Assembly: GCA_022826705.1 (NCBI GenBank)
Contig: JAJDUJ010000017.1
Span: 1 to 64,000, forward strand
Reading direction: 5' to 3'
DNA length: 64,000 bases
DNA from: Acidimicrobiia bacterium
Lineage (GTDB): Bacteria > Actinomycetota > Acidimicrobiia > Acidimicrobiales > Bin134
The notes under the pieces were generated by a model. The model worked only from the letters and a program-made list of their open reading frames with translations, was not told where the DNA came from and did no database searches. This document shows, piece by piece, positions 29,260 through 37,372 of the stretch. The position numbers and the translations under genes were made by a program. The first letter of the stretch is position 1, and each line of letters opens with the position of its first letter.

Positions 29260-31635
29260 CTAGTTCCAGAAGACATCGCATCCGTTGTCTACCCCCGGAG
29301 TGTCGCCGTCCAAACCCTCGGCCCAATTGTCGGCGTTCGCCGCTGATGCGGGCATTGGATACGGAAGTTCGATATTCCACGCCACCGCAAACCCGGGAAT
29401 GTCGGAGTAAGTCGCAACAAGACCCCTGCACTCGGTTTCGAATTGGCTGGAAAGGGCGTTCCATCTCGCGATGCTGCCCAAGGCATTGGGCAGGCGTCCA
29501 GCAGCCACGGCTCTCGCAGTGATGTCGGAGGCGGCGTTCCACGCTGCCGCCCGACGGGGATCAAGCTCTTCGACCGGAATCGCAGGGCGACCAGGGGGTC
29601 CCGGCCTTGATGGGTCCGGATCCGATGGGTCCGGATCCGATGGTCCCGGCGGCGGAATTACCGAAGTCGGCAATCCCAAACAGGCGATTACTTCCGTCCC
29701 CGCAGGATGTTCCTCTTGAGCAGGAGGCACCTGTCCCATGATTCGCCCAACCAGTTCTTCGGTGTCGTTGGGGAAGTCGCAGTCTGGAACAGGCTCGACC
29801 AAGACCAGCTCCAGCTCAGCCAACCGCTGTACAGCCAATTCCGGGGTCAGCCCGATCAGGCTGGGCACGATCACGCTCTCCGGGCCCAAAGAAACCAGGA
29901 TCTTGATCGGGGTGCCGGGCAGCAGCAACACGGGCGGGGCTGGATCGGTGCTGATGACAAGGCCCGCCTCTACATCGATAGAAGACTCCTCCAAGACTTC
30001 ATCGCTCACTTCAAGACCGGCTTGTGTCAACACCTGGGCGGCCCGCAATGGAGTCATCCCCATCACATCGGGCACCTCAACGGCCTGAATCCCCTCTGCC
30101 ACGAAGAGCACCACGGTGCTGCCCGGTGCGACTTCACTTCCTGCCGGTGGATCCTGGCGCAGCACTTGCCCTGACGGCGCAGTGGAACCCTCAACCTCCC
30201 GCAATTCGGCGGCGAACCCCCGGTCCTGCAAGAAACGGGCAGCATCATTCGCGTTCTGGCCCACAACCCCGGGCACTGCCACCGGAACGGCCCCTGAACT
30301 TACCGTGACCTCGATTTCCGCCCCCTGCTCCACTTCATCCAGCGCCGCAGGGGATTGGGAAATCACCTCGTTGGCTTCCACCGATTCACTGGCTACGAAA
30401 GCCTGGCTGACCACGAAACCGGCAGCCCGCAATTCACGAATCGCCGCCTGACTCGACAAGCCCACTACGTCGGGTACGGCAACAAGCGGAGCGGGCGTCG
30501 CGGTCACCGCGGGCGGTGCCGACTCATTGCCATTGTCCAAGACGTTCGACAGCACAAAAAACACCAGCACGGCCACGGCGATGAAAATCACCGCAGCCGC
30601 GGTGTACAGACCAGCTCGAGATGAGGGCTCCAAGACGGTCACGGGGGGAGGCGAGGCCGCCGGAGGTTGCGGCGGCACCTCTGGAGGCGGTGGAGGCGGG
30701 CCTTGCTGGGCGCTTGTCGGTTTCTCCGGTTCTTGGGATGGCGGAGGTGGAGCCTCCCTCTGGGCGTCAGCGGGCTGATGACGAGCAGACAGTTGGTGCC
30801 GACCTTCTCGATAACGCCGCAGGTCCCGTTGAAGATCCTTGGCCGTTGGATACCGCTGTGCCGGCTTCTTGGCCAGCAGCTTCATAGTGATGGCCTCAAG
30901 TGACTCCGGCAGCACAACTCCCAGCGACGATGGGGAGGGCACCGCTTGCTGGACATGCTTGTAGGCCACCGCCACTGAATTGTCGCCCGCAAAGGGAGGA
31001 CGACCGCAGAGCATCTCGTAGAGCACGACTCCGAGCGAGTACAGATCACTGCGATGATCCAGGGTCTCCCCCTGGGCCTGTTCCGGTGAGAAATAGGTGG
31101 CTGTTCCCATCACAGAGCCGGTTTGGGTGAGGTTCGCCTCCGCTCCCCCGAACGCGGCAATGGCGATGCCGAAGTCAGTCACCTTCACCTTCCCATCTGG
31201 CGACAGCAGCACATTGCCCGGCTTTACGTCGCGGTGGATTACCCCGTTCTCGTGGGCACAGCCCAGCGCGGCGGCCACGTACATGGCGATTTCTGCGGCC
31301 TGCTCAGGAGAGAGTCGAGCGCCGCCTCGAAGCAACTCAGCCAAGCTCTTGCCCTCGATGTACTCCATAACGATGTAGTACGTGCCTTCTGCCGAACCCC
31401 AGTCGTATACCGCCACAATGTTGGGATGGTTCAGGTTGGCCGCTGCGGTGGCTTCCCGCCGGAATCGCTCGACAAAGCTGGGATCGGTGGCGAATTCCGG
31501 AAACAGGCGCTTGATGGCTACCGGGCGCGATAAAAGGGTGTCCTCGCCGAGAAAAACATCAGTCATGCCGCCACGAGCGATCTGATTTCGCAATCGGTAA
31601 CGACCGCCCAAAAGCTCCGGACCGTTGTCTGTCAT
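29260..31635 (-). CDS. pknB: Serine/threonine kinase PknB with four PASTA domains and an extra C-terminal domain
   Basis: The kinase domain (about residues 10-275) has ARGGMTDVFLG, the Lys in VAIKRLFPE, HRDVKPGNVLL and DFGIAIA. A Pro-rich juxtamembrane part, one membrane helix (AAAVIFIAVAVLVFFVLSNVL, about 348-368) and four PASTA repeats (each beginning VPDVVGL-, VPGVVGQ-, VPDVMGM- or VPSLIGL-like) follow. PASTA domains bind peptidoglycan fragments, so the kinase senses wall growth. After a DPDPS-repeat linker there is an unusual 95-residue extracellular domain with a few Trp and three Cys. pstP lies just upstream in the same operon. Confidence 0.95.
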   Translation of the reverse strand: MTDNGPELLGGRYRLRNQIARGGMTDVFLGEDTLLSRPVAIKRLFPEFATDPSFVERFRREATAAANLNHPNIVAVYDWGSAEGTYYIVMEYIEGKSLAELLRGGARLSPEQAAEIAMYVAAALGCAHENGVIHRDVKPGNVLLSPDGKVKVTDFGIAIAAFGGAEANLTQTGSVMGTATYFSPEQAQGETLDHRSDLYSLGVVLYEMLCGRPPFAGDNSVAVAYKHVQQAVPSPSSLGVVLPESLEAITMKLLAKKPAQRYPTAKDLQRDLRRYREGRHQLSARHQPADAQREAPPPPSQEPEKPTSAQQGPPPPPPEVPPQPPAASPPPVTVLEPSSRAGLYTAAAVIFIAVAVLVFFVLSNVLDNGNESAPPAVTATPAPLVAVPDVVGLSSQAAIRELRAAGFVVSQAFVASESVEANEVISQSPAALDEVEQGAEIEVTVSSGAVPVAVPGVVGQNANDAARFLQDRGFAAELREVEGSTAPSGQVLRQDPPAGSEVAPGSTVVLFVAEGIQAVEVPDVMGMTPLRAAQVLTQAGLEVSDEVLEESSIDVEAGLVISTDPAPPVLLLPGTPIKILVSLGPESVIVPSLIGLTPELAVQRLAELELVLVEPVPDCDFPNDTEELVGRIMGQVPPAQEEHPAGTEVIACLGLPTSVIPPPGPSDPDPSDPDPSRPGPPGRPAIPVEELDPRRAAAWNAASDITARAVAAGRLPNALGSIARWNALSSQFETECRGLVATYSDIPGFAVAWNIELPYPMPASAANADNWAEGLDGDTPGVDNGCDVFWN

Positions 31636-31668
31636 GGCGAAAACAGCGTACTTCTTGATTTGCTCGAC

Positions 31669-32466
31669 TTATGGTAGGGCTACGTCGATCACGTCCACGA
31701 CAACCACCGTTACGTTGTCGCTTCCGCCATGCTGCAAAGCCAGGCTCACCAGCGCATCAGCAGCTTCTTTCGGAGACTCAAATTGGAGCAGGATCGCGTG
31801 AATGTCCCGGTCGTGTACCTCGTTGGTCAAGCCATCGGAGCACAGCAGATAGCGATGGCCCGTCACCGGGGCCAGAGTCCAATCGTCAACCACCACCTTT
31901 GACTCAATGCCCAGCGCCCGGCTGAGATGATGCCGGTACTCATGGACTTCAGCCTCTTGCGGGGTGATCATCCCTGCTTTGACCATCTCCTGCACCACGG
32001 TGTGGTCCTCGGTCAGCTGGTGAAACCCGCTCTCGTCGCAACGGTAGGCCCGTGAATCGCCGACGTTCACCACGGCCAACGCCTCGCGGTGGTCTTGTTC
32101 AACCACGGCCAGCGCACACAGAGTTGTCCCCATCCCCGACAACTCGCTGGTCGACATCGACTCGGCCAAGATCTCCTCGTTGGCTCGCTCCACTGCATCC
32201 ACCAGCTCGCTCACCGTTGGCACCGGTGAATGACTTGGCCTACGGCCGAATCGATGGCGGCGGCGTTCCCCAGTCCGAGTTTGAAGCGCAGCCTTGATTT
32301 CGGCAGCCAACGTCTCCACCGCCAAGGAAGACGCCTCCGCTCCTCCTCGATGGCCCCCCAACCCGTCGGCAACCGCGAAGAGTTCCCCTTCAGCCAGCAT
32401 CGAGTCTTCGTTTTTCTCTCGACGTCGGCCTCTATCGGTGGCTTGCCCCGCTTCTAGCCGGATCAT
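31669..32466 (-). CDS. pstP: PP2C-family serine/threonine phosphatase
   Basis: The 265-aa cytosolic catalytic domain has KNEDSM, VADGLGGHRGGAEAS, GMGTTLCAL, VGDSRAYR, LCSDGLTNEV and GGSDNVTVVVV, the complete metal-binding Asp set of PP2C. Unlike mycobacterial PstP there is no C-terminal membrane helix. It is the first gene of the pair and is followed 33 bp later by pknB, whose targets it would dephosphorylate. Confidence 0.94.
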   Translation of the reverse strand: MIRLEAGQATDRGRRREKNEDSMLAEGELFAVADGLGGHRGGAEASSLAVETLAAEIKAALQTRTGERRRHRFGRRPSHSPVPTVSELVDAVERANEEILAESMSTSELSGMGTTLCALAVVEQDHREALAVVNVGDSRAYRCDESGFHQLTEDHTVVQEMVKAGMITPQEAEVHEYRHHLSRALGIESKVVVDDWTLAPVTGHRYLLCSDGLTNEVHDRDIHAILLQFESPKEAADALVSLALQHGGSDNVTVVVVDVIDVALP

Positions 32467-32619
32467 CAGAGTTCCATGACCGTGGTGCCCCCCAATTTGC
32501 GGTGGACTATAACCACCGCCCGTGACGATTGGGAGTCGGTCTCAAACCAGACTTGGCTACGGCCATTCTCAGTTATCGATCTGATCCTCTGTCTTGTACG
32601 CTGACCACCCCGACGATCA

Positions 32620-32703
<84 letters not shown>

Positions 32704-32713
32704 CGTCTTGGGC

Positions 32714-33217
32714 TCAACCCACCGTTCCGTCGGGGGTAGGGGTGGGTACTTCGGTGACCGGAATAACCGGTGGTGGACCCCAGGCAATTGCCGCTTTGGA
32801 GAACCCGGCGGCCATGGCCACTGTCAGAGCCAGTTCAGCCAGCTCGGCCGGAGTGAACTCCTCACCCAGCGCCGCTTGGTCCGCCGCGCTCAGCCCGGAC
32901 GGGTCGGAGATCACCGCATCAGCCATTCTCAAGGCCAGCTTCAATCGGTCAGGCAGGTCGCTATCGGCGTAGCCATCTTCGATCTGGTCCACCAGATCTT
33001 CGGTAAGTCCCTGCTGCTTCGCACCTGCGAAGCGGAGGTTCTTTCAAATGTTGCAGTCGTTAACCCGGGCGTTGCGAAGCCGGCCCACCTCTTTGGTGGC
33101 TTGGTCAAGCTGCCCCTCGCTCCACAGGGTTCCGTAGAAGCGGTTGAACACCGTGAACAACTCGGGCTGATGGTCGAACAACGACATGCCCCCCTCGGGG
33201 ATGGCAATCCTGGTCAT
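32714..33217 (-). CDS. AhpD/carboxymuconolactone decarboxylase-like selenoprotein (in-frame TGA = Sec58)
   Basis: Reading from ATG 33217 gives 57 codons, a TGA (33046-33044), then 109 more codons in the same frame to TGA 32714. Both halves belong to one CMD/AhpD-like protein: MTRIAIPEG, LWSEGQLDQATKEVGRLRNARVNDCNI, then KNLRFAGAKQQGLTEDLVDQIEDGY, ALRMADAVI, and FTPAELAELALTVAMAAGFSKAAIA. The TGA replaces the second Cys of the redox CxxC (Cys55-Asn-Ile-Sec58). A hairpin right after it fits a bacterial SECIS. Its ATG overlaps the upstream CMD-like stop (ATGA). A nonsense-mutated pseudogene is the alternative. Sec would make a peroxidase or thiol-disulfide centre more reactive. Confidence 0.82.
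33010..33038 (-). promoter_or_regulatory. Candidate bacterial SECIS hairpin
   Basis: On the transcript GCUUCGC pairs with GCGAAGC (7 bp, no mismatch) around an AGGU loop; a lower CCU/AGG stem closes a small internal loop. The A of AGGU is 18 nt after the UGA, the same distance that I recall for E. coli fdhF, whose SECIS loop also contains AGGU, the part read by SelB. It lies inside the coding sequence, as bacterial SECIS elements do. Confidence 0.8.
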
Positions 33218-33588
33218 TCCATGACTCCTTTCAACACGGCCCGGCTGCGGGCCAGGGCTTCGAACGTGGCAATGGCCGTGGTGAGTGCGGCCAATTCGGG
33301 TGCCGACAGATGAGCGTTCAGCTCGGCGCACAGCTCATCGGTCACCCCGTGGGCGTCCAGCACGTATTGCTCAGTGAACGCCAGCACAACGCTTTCTCGG
33401 TCATCTTGAGGAGAAGCAGAGGACGGCTCGCCGCCAATTATCTGCTCGATGCGGGTGGCGCAAAGTTCCAACAATCCGGGATCCAGCCCCACGCCATCGA
33501 GGGCCTGCACCAACTCCTCCAGCGGGCCAGCCACATGGGGGTCCAAGGCGCCCAGGGGATTGTCGGTGGAAGTTGACCTCATGCCCAT
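33214..33588 (-). CDS. Carboxymuconolactone decarboxylase-like protein (partner of the selenoprotein)
   Basis: The 124-aa protein looks like a CMD-fold relative: LDPGLLELCATRIEQIIGGEPS, VVLAFTEQYVLDAHGVTDEL and LNAHLSAPELAALTTAIATFEALARSRAVL. It keeps one Cys at the place of the redox motif but no CxxC, so it may be a non-catalytic partner or substrate-binding half. ATG 33588 shares one base with the MBL stop (TGATG), and its stop overlaps the selenoprotein start (ATGA): strict translational coupling suggests equimolar partners. Confidence 0.72.
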   Translation of the reverse strand: MGMRSTSTDNPLGALDPHVAGPLEELVQALDGVGLDPGLLELCATRIEQIIGGEPSSASPQDDRESVVLAFTEQYVLDAHGVTDELCAELNAHLSAPELAALTTAIATFEALARSRAVLKGVME

Positions 33589-34304
33589 CACCCGCCGAAC
33601 ATCGCCATCCATTGCTCGGCCGAGCGGGGCATGAACACATAGTTGGTTTGGCGGGTCTCGCCCATCGACGCCGACGGCTGGGGCGAGTACAGATGGCCGG
33701 GATACAGCGTCGCACTGTCGGGAACGCGGGCCAGGCGCTGGGTGAGGCTCTCATACATTGCTGCCGGGTCGCTTCCCGGCAGGTCGGTCCTCCCGCATCC
33801 CTCCAAGAACAGCGTGTCGCCTGCCACCAAACGCCCGTTGGTCAAAAAGCACTGGCTCCCGGGAGTGTGGCCCGGGGTGTGGATCATCTCAATGTCCACC
33901 TGCCCCACCGACAGCACATCACCGCTCTTGTGCAGACACAGATCGTCTTCCTCAATACCGGTAGTCATGGTCACATAGCGGGCTTCGTCCGCCTGCACAT
34001 GCACCGGAACCGACACCAGCTCCAACAGCTCGGCCACCCCCGTGATGGAGAACTGCATCATCGACCCGCCCACATGATCAGGGTGGTAATGGGTAGCCAA
34101 TACCCCGGTGAGCCGCATCCCGTCGGCCTCAACCAAATCCACAATCCCCTGCGGGTCATAAGCCGGGTCCACCACCACTGCTTCCCCCGTCTCCCGATCC
34201 CCAATCAGATAGACAAAATTCACCATCTGCCGGGCCATCATGTCCCCAACCGCCAAGTCCCGCCCCGACAAAAGCTGTCTGAAGTACAGCCGATCATCAT
34301 TCAC
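33588..34304 (-). CDS. MBL-fold metallo-hydrolase (glyoxalase II/persulfide dioxygenase-like)
   Basis: I start at GTG 34304 (VNDDRLYFRQLL), 10 nt after larC, giving 238 aa. Metal-site motifs: THYHPDHVGG (HxHxDH), HTPGHTPGSQCF, AGDTLFLEGCGRTDLPGS and YPGHLYS. ARQMVNFVYLIGD is the usual opening strand. The GCGRTD signature occurs in the persulfide dioxygenase/rhodanese-linked branch as well as glyoxalase II. Its place before two CMD-like redox proteins hints at thiol or persulfide chemistry; this is an inference. Confidence 0.85.
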   Translation of the reverse strand: MNDDRLYFRQLLSGRDLAVGDMMARQMVNFVYLIGDRETGEAVVVDPAYDPQGIVDLVEADGMRLTGVLATHYHPDHVGGSMMQFSITGVAELLELVSVPVHVQADEARYVTMTTGIEEDDLCLHKSGDVLSVGQVDIEMIHTPGHTPGSQCFLTNGRLVAGDTLFLEGCGRTDLPGSDPAAMYESLTQRLARVPDSATLYPGHLYSPQPSASMGETRQTNYVFMPRSAEQWMAMFGG

Positions 34305-34314
34305 AGCTTCGATA

Positions 34315-35502
34315 CTAGGCAACTGGCTCGTCGTCTCCTTGACGCCGCCAAGCCTCCTCAGCCAACGAAACAACCTCCCGTGCCGGCAGCCCTAGCAGCT
34401 TCGACGCCCTAACAGCCTCGTCGTGCTCAACCTTGACTCTCCCCGCGCTCACCTTCACCCGAACCCGGCGCCCATCCACGTCCACCTCATGCTCCAACCG
34501 GGCCCGAGGCCACCGCTCGATCAACTGCCCCCGCACTCCCAGCGACCCCGTCTCCTCCGCCAGCGTGGCCGCCACCTGATCGCCCACCGCAGGATCGGCC
34601 AATGCACTCACCGTGTACGCCGGCCGCCCCTTCTTCATGACGATCGGCGTGATCCAGGCATCGTGCGCCCCTGCATCCAGCAGCGATGCCACCGTGTGCG
34701 CCAGGGTCTCCCCCGTGGCGTCATCCACGTTGGTCTCAAACAACATCACCGGCTGGCCCGCGGGGCGAGATGCCGCCATCGTCCCCACCACCACTTGGGT
34801 CAGATTGGGGCGATCCTCCAGTTGGTTGTCGCCCGAGCCAAACCCGCTCGCTGAGATCGTCATCGGCGGAATGGGCCCCCAGCCTTCCGCCAGCGCCGAG
34901 AGAATCGCCGCACCGGTGGGAGTGGTCAGCTCCAGACCCACGTCCAAGCCGAACGTCGGACACCCCACCAGCAGTTCCACTACGGCAGGCGGAGGATTGG
35001 GCAGATGCCCGTGGGCACTGCGGATCATTCCCCGCCCGCACGCCACCGCACTGGAGTAAACCTGGTCGATCCCCAGTACCTCCAGCGCAGCGCACGTACC
35101 CACCACGTCGATGATGGCGTCCAGCCCGCCCACTTCGTGGAAATGAACCTGCTCTGGCGGCCGGCGGTGCAGCTTGCCTTCGGCCTGGGCCAGGGCATCG
35201 AAGATCGCCAGCGCCCGGTCGGCCACCCGGTCGGGTAGCCGAGCCTCTCCGACGAGAGCATTAATGTGACTGGCGGTACGCACCACCGATGTCTCCTGGG
35301 TGATCACCCGCACGTCGGTAGCCGCGACACCCCCTCGCTGGGTGGGATGGGCTTGCAGATCCCAACCGCCCAAGGGCAGCAGTTCGCATATGTTCCGCAC
35401 TTCGGCCACATCTGCCCCGGCGTCGATCAGCGCCCCCAGCGCCATGTCGCCCGCGATCCCGCTGAAGCAGTGGAACCAGGCAACACCAGCCGGCTCAGCC
35501 AT
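34315..35502 (-). CDS. larC: Nickel-pincer cofactor biosynthesis protein LarC
   Basis: The 395-aa protein inserts nickel into the pincer nucleotide (NPN) cofactor of LarA-type racemases. Family marks are WFHCFSGIAGDMALGAL, VHFHEVGGLDAIIDVVG, ELTTPTGAAIL, LFETNVDDATGE and AWITPIVMKKGRPAYTV. It is one open frame; in Lactiplantibacillus larC is made by a frameshift of two ORFs. It overlaps larB by 8 bp. LarE and a LarA homologue are not in the window. Confidence 0.94.
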   Translation of the reverse strand: MAEPAGVAWFHCFSGIAGDMALGALIDAGADVAEVRNICELLPLGGWDLQAHPTQRGGVAATDVRVITQETSVVRTASHINALVGEARLPDRVADRALAIFDALAQAEGKLHRRPPEQVHFHEVGGLDAIIDVVGTCAALEVLGIDQVYSSAVACGRGMIRSAHGHLPNPPPAVVELLVGCPTFGLDVGLELTTPTGAAILSALAEGWGPIPPMTISASGFGSGDNQLEDRPNLTQVVVGTMAASRPAGQPVMLFETNVDDATGETLAHTVASLLDAGAHDAWITPIVMKKGRPAYTVSALADPAVGDQVAATLAEETGSLGVRGQLIERWPRARLEHEVDVDGRRVRVKVSAGRVKVEHDEAVRASKLLGLPAREVVSLAEEAWRRQGDDEPVA

Positions 35503-36271
35503 CGGTCAACCCTGCCCGCGATACTGCTCGATCCCTCGTTTTGAACAGCCGCAGCACCGCGCAAGCCGCGCCGAATCCATTGTCCACTCCGACCACGGTC
35601 ACACCCGCGGCGCAAGACGACATCATGGCCAGCAGAGGGGTGACCCCCTCTAGCGAAGAGCCGTACCCCGCGCTAGTGGGTACGGCCACCACCGGGGCCG
35701 CCGTCAGCCCTCCCACGACCGAGGCCAAGGCGCCCTCCATCCCAGCCACCACCACCACGGCGTCGGCCTCCGCCAGTAAGTCGACTTCGTTCAGAATCCG
35801 ATGAAGTCCGGCCACCCCCACATCGTTCAGCCGCTGCGGCGCCAGCCCATGGGCGGCCAGTACCACTCCGCACTCGTCGGCCACCCGGAGATCGGCAGTA
35901 CCGGCCGCGGCCAGCACTACCCGCTCGGGCCGCGGGGGTGCCGGCCGCCAGACCAAGGTGGCCTCGTAGCGCTCCCCGCCAGGGTTGAGGCCCAGCGAGG
36001 CCGCGGCCTGCTCGGCTGAGGCCCGAGTCAACAGCACCGGACCTCCGGGCTGATCGAGCAGCTCCTTGACAATGGCCGCGCATTGGTCAGGTGTCTTGCC
36101 CGGTCCGTAGACAACCTCGGCCGACCCCTGGCGGAGGTTGCGATGATGATCCACTCGGGCATACCCCAAGTCGGCAAACGGCAGCCGCCGCAGCTGCCGC
36201 ACCGCGTCATCAGCCGACAGCGTGCCGCTGCGCACGTCGTCCATCATCTGCCGAAGAAAAGCCTCATCCAC
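35495..36271 (-). CDS. larB: Nickel-pincer cofactor biosynthesis protein LarB
   Basis: The 258-aa protein carboxylates and hydrolyses nicotinate adenine dinucleotide to P2CMN, the first step to the NPN cofactor. Signatures: ADLGYARVDHHRNLRQGSAEVVYG at residues 33-57, GTADLRVADE, VVVVAGMEGALASVVGG, VAVPTSAGYG and VVGVDNGFGAAC; the C-terminal part resembles PurE. The start is GTG 36271. It heads the five-gene minus-strand operon that ends with the selenoprotein candidate. Confidence 0.93.
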   Translation of the reverse strand: MDEAFLRQMMDDVRSGTLSADDAVRQLRRLPFADLGYARVDHHRNLRQGSAEVVYGPGKTPDQCAAIVKELLDQPGGPVLLTRASAEQAAASLGLNPGGERYEATLVWRPAPPRPERVVLAAAGTADLRVADECGVVLAAHGLAPQRLNDVGVAGLHRILNEVDLLAEADAVVVVAGMEGALASVVGGLTAAPVVAVPTSAGYGSSLEGVTPLLAMMSSCAAGVTVVGVDNGFGAACAVLRLFKTRDRAVSRAGLTDG

Positions 36272-36352
36272 CTCGATATCCCGCCTTTTCCAGTAGTCCT
36301 TGCCATTTTCTCACCGCGACCGCGTTTCTCAATACCACTATCCTGCCCCTTT

Positions 36353-37300
36353 GTGACTGCCTCTGCCCGATCCATAAGCCACGTGGCCTATCTCGGACCT
36401 CCGGGCACTTTCACCGAGGAGGCGCTTCTCACCCAACCCGACTTGGCTGAAGCCGATCACCTGCTCTGCCGGTCGATCCCCGAGGTGCTTGAAGCCGCCG
36501 CGGATGGCCGCGCCGATTTGGGGTTCACCGCTATCGAGAATTCCATAGAGGGCACGGTAAACGTCGCCCTCGACGCTTTGATCTTCGAACACGACCTTCT
36601 CATCCAGCGAGAGGTGATAATCGACGTCCGACTCCACCTTCTCGGCCTTCCCGGTGCGTCGTTGGAGACAATCCAAAGGGTCATCAGCTTCCCAGTGGCC
36701 ACTGCGCAGTGCCGGCGGTATCTGACCAACAACCTGCCCCATGCCGAAGAGGTAGCGGCCAATTCCACCGCGGCCGCGGCGCTGGACCTCGCCGCTTCCC
36801 AAGACGCAGCAGTTGCTGCAATCGGCACCGCTCTTTCTCAGCAGCTCTACGGCCTGGAGCTGATCGCCACCAGCATTGAAGACCACCCGGATAACCAAAC
36901 CCGCTTCGTGGCGGTCTCCAGTTCGGGCGTGCCCACCCCCACCGGGAACGACAAGACCTCGATCGTGGTCTTCCAGCGTGCCGACCGATCGGGCTCGCTG
37001 ATGGGCATCCTCGCCGAGTTCGCGGCCCGCTCCATCAACCTCACCAAACTGGAATCCCGGCCCACCAAGAAGGCGTTGGGCGATTACTGCTTCCTTATCG
37101 ACCTTGAGGGCCACATCGCTGACCAGCTGGTGGCCGACTGCCTCACCAGCATCCTGGCCAAACACGGCGAGGTGAAGTTCCTCGGTTCTTATCCCACCAC
37201 AACTCGGGGCCACGAGGAGAAAAACAGCAATGCGTCCTCTGCGTGGAGCGAGGCCCAGAGTTGGATCGAGTCCCTCCGCAGCCAAGTGGACGAAGCTTGA
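36353..37300 (+). CDS. pheA: Prephenate dehydratase
   Basis: Converts prephenate to phenylpyruvate in phenylalanine synthesis. GTG 36353 gives 315 aa; the longer open frame upstream runs through the divergent larB. Motifs are AYLGPPGTFTEEAL at the start, AIENSIEGTVNVALD, and NQTRFVAVS with the catalytic Thr of the TRF triplet. A C-terminal ACT domain (RSGSLMGILAEFAARSINLTKLESRP) binds Phe for feedback inhibition. It ends in a short charged tail. Confidence 0.93.
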   Translation: MTASARSISHVAYLGPPGTFTEEALLTQPDLAEADHLLCRSIPEVLEAAADGRADLGFTAIENSIEGTVNVALDALIFEHDLLIQREVIIDVRLHLLGLPGASLETIQRVISFPVATAQCRRYLTNNLPHAEEVAANSTAAAALDLAASQDAAVAAIGTALSQQLYGLELIATSIEDHPDNQTRFVAVSSSGVPTPTGNDKTSIVVFQRADRSGSLMGILAEFAARSINLTKLESRPTKKALGDYCFLIDLEGHIADQLVADCLTSILAKHGEVKFLGSYPTTTRGHEEKNSNASSAWSEAQSWIESLRSQVDEA

Positions 37301-37308
37301 CTTGGCAC

Positions 37309-37331
37309 GTTCTAATATCTTCCATTAGAAC
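37309..37331. promoter_or_regulatory. Palindromic operator candidate upstream of the luciferase-like gene
   Basis: GTTCTAAT and ATTAGAAC are perfect 8-bp inverted repeats separated by 7 nt. The 23-bp AT-rich palindrome lies 41 bp before the ATG of the luciferase-like gene, which is followed by a TetR-family gene. The size fits a TetR dimer site. A weak terminator for pheA is the alternative. Confidence 0.55.
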
Positions 37332-37372
37332 TAGCTCAGCATTGCCCTCACCCCACGGACGCGGAGGAGACC

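Noticed and set aside
29600-29650. GGTCCGGATCCGAT repeats as a mobile or minisatellite repeat
   Set aside because: They encode the DPDPS linker repeat of PknB and stay in frame; no copies were seen elsewhere.
32714-33217. Nonsense-mutated pseudogene (two separate open frames split by TGA)
   Set aside because: The stop is exactly at a redox Cys position, the frame downstream is intact and family-like, and a SECIS-like hairpin follows at the right distance. Pseudogene remains the alternative but is less likely.
36083-36352. Long N-terminal extension of prephenate dehydratase
   Set aside because: It would run antisense through larB and lacks family similarity; the domain starts right after GTG 36353.
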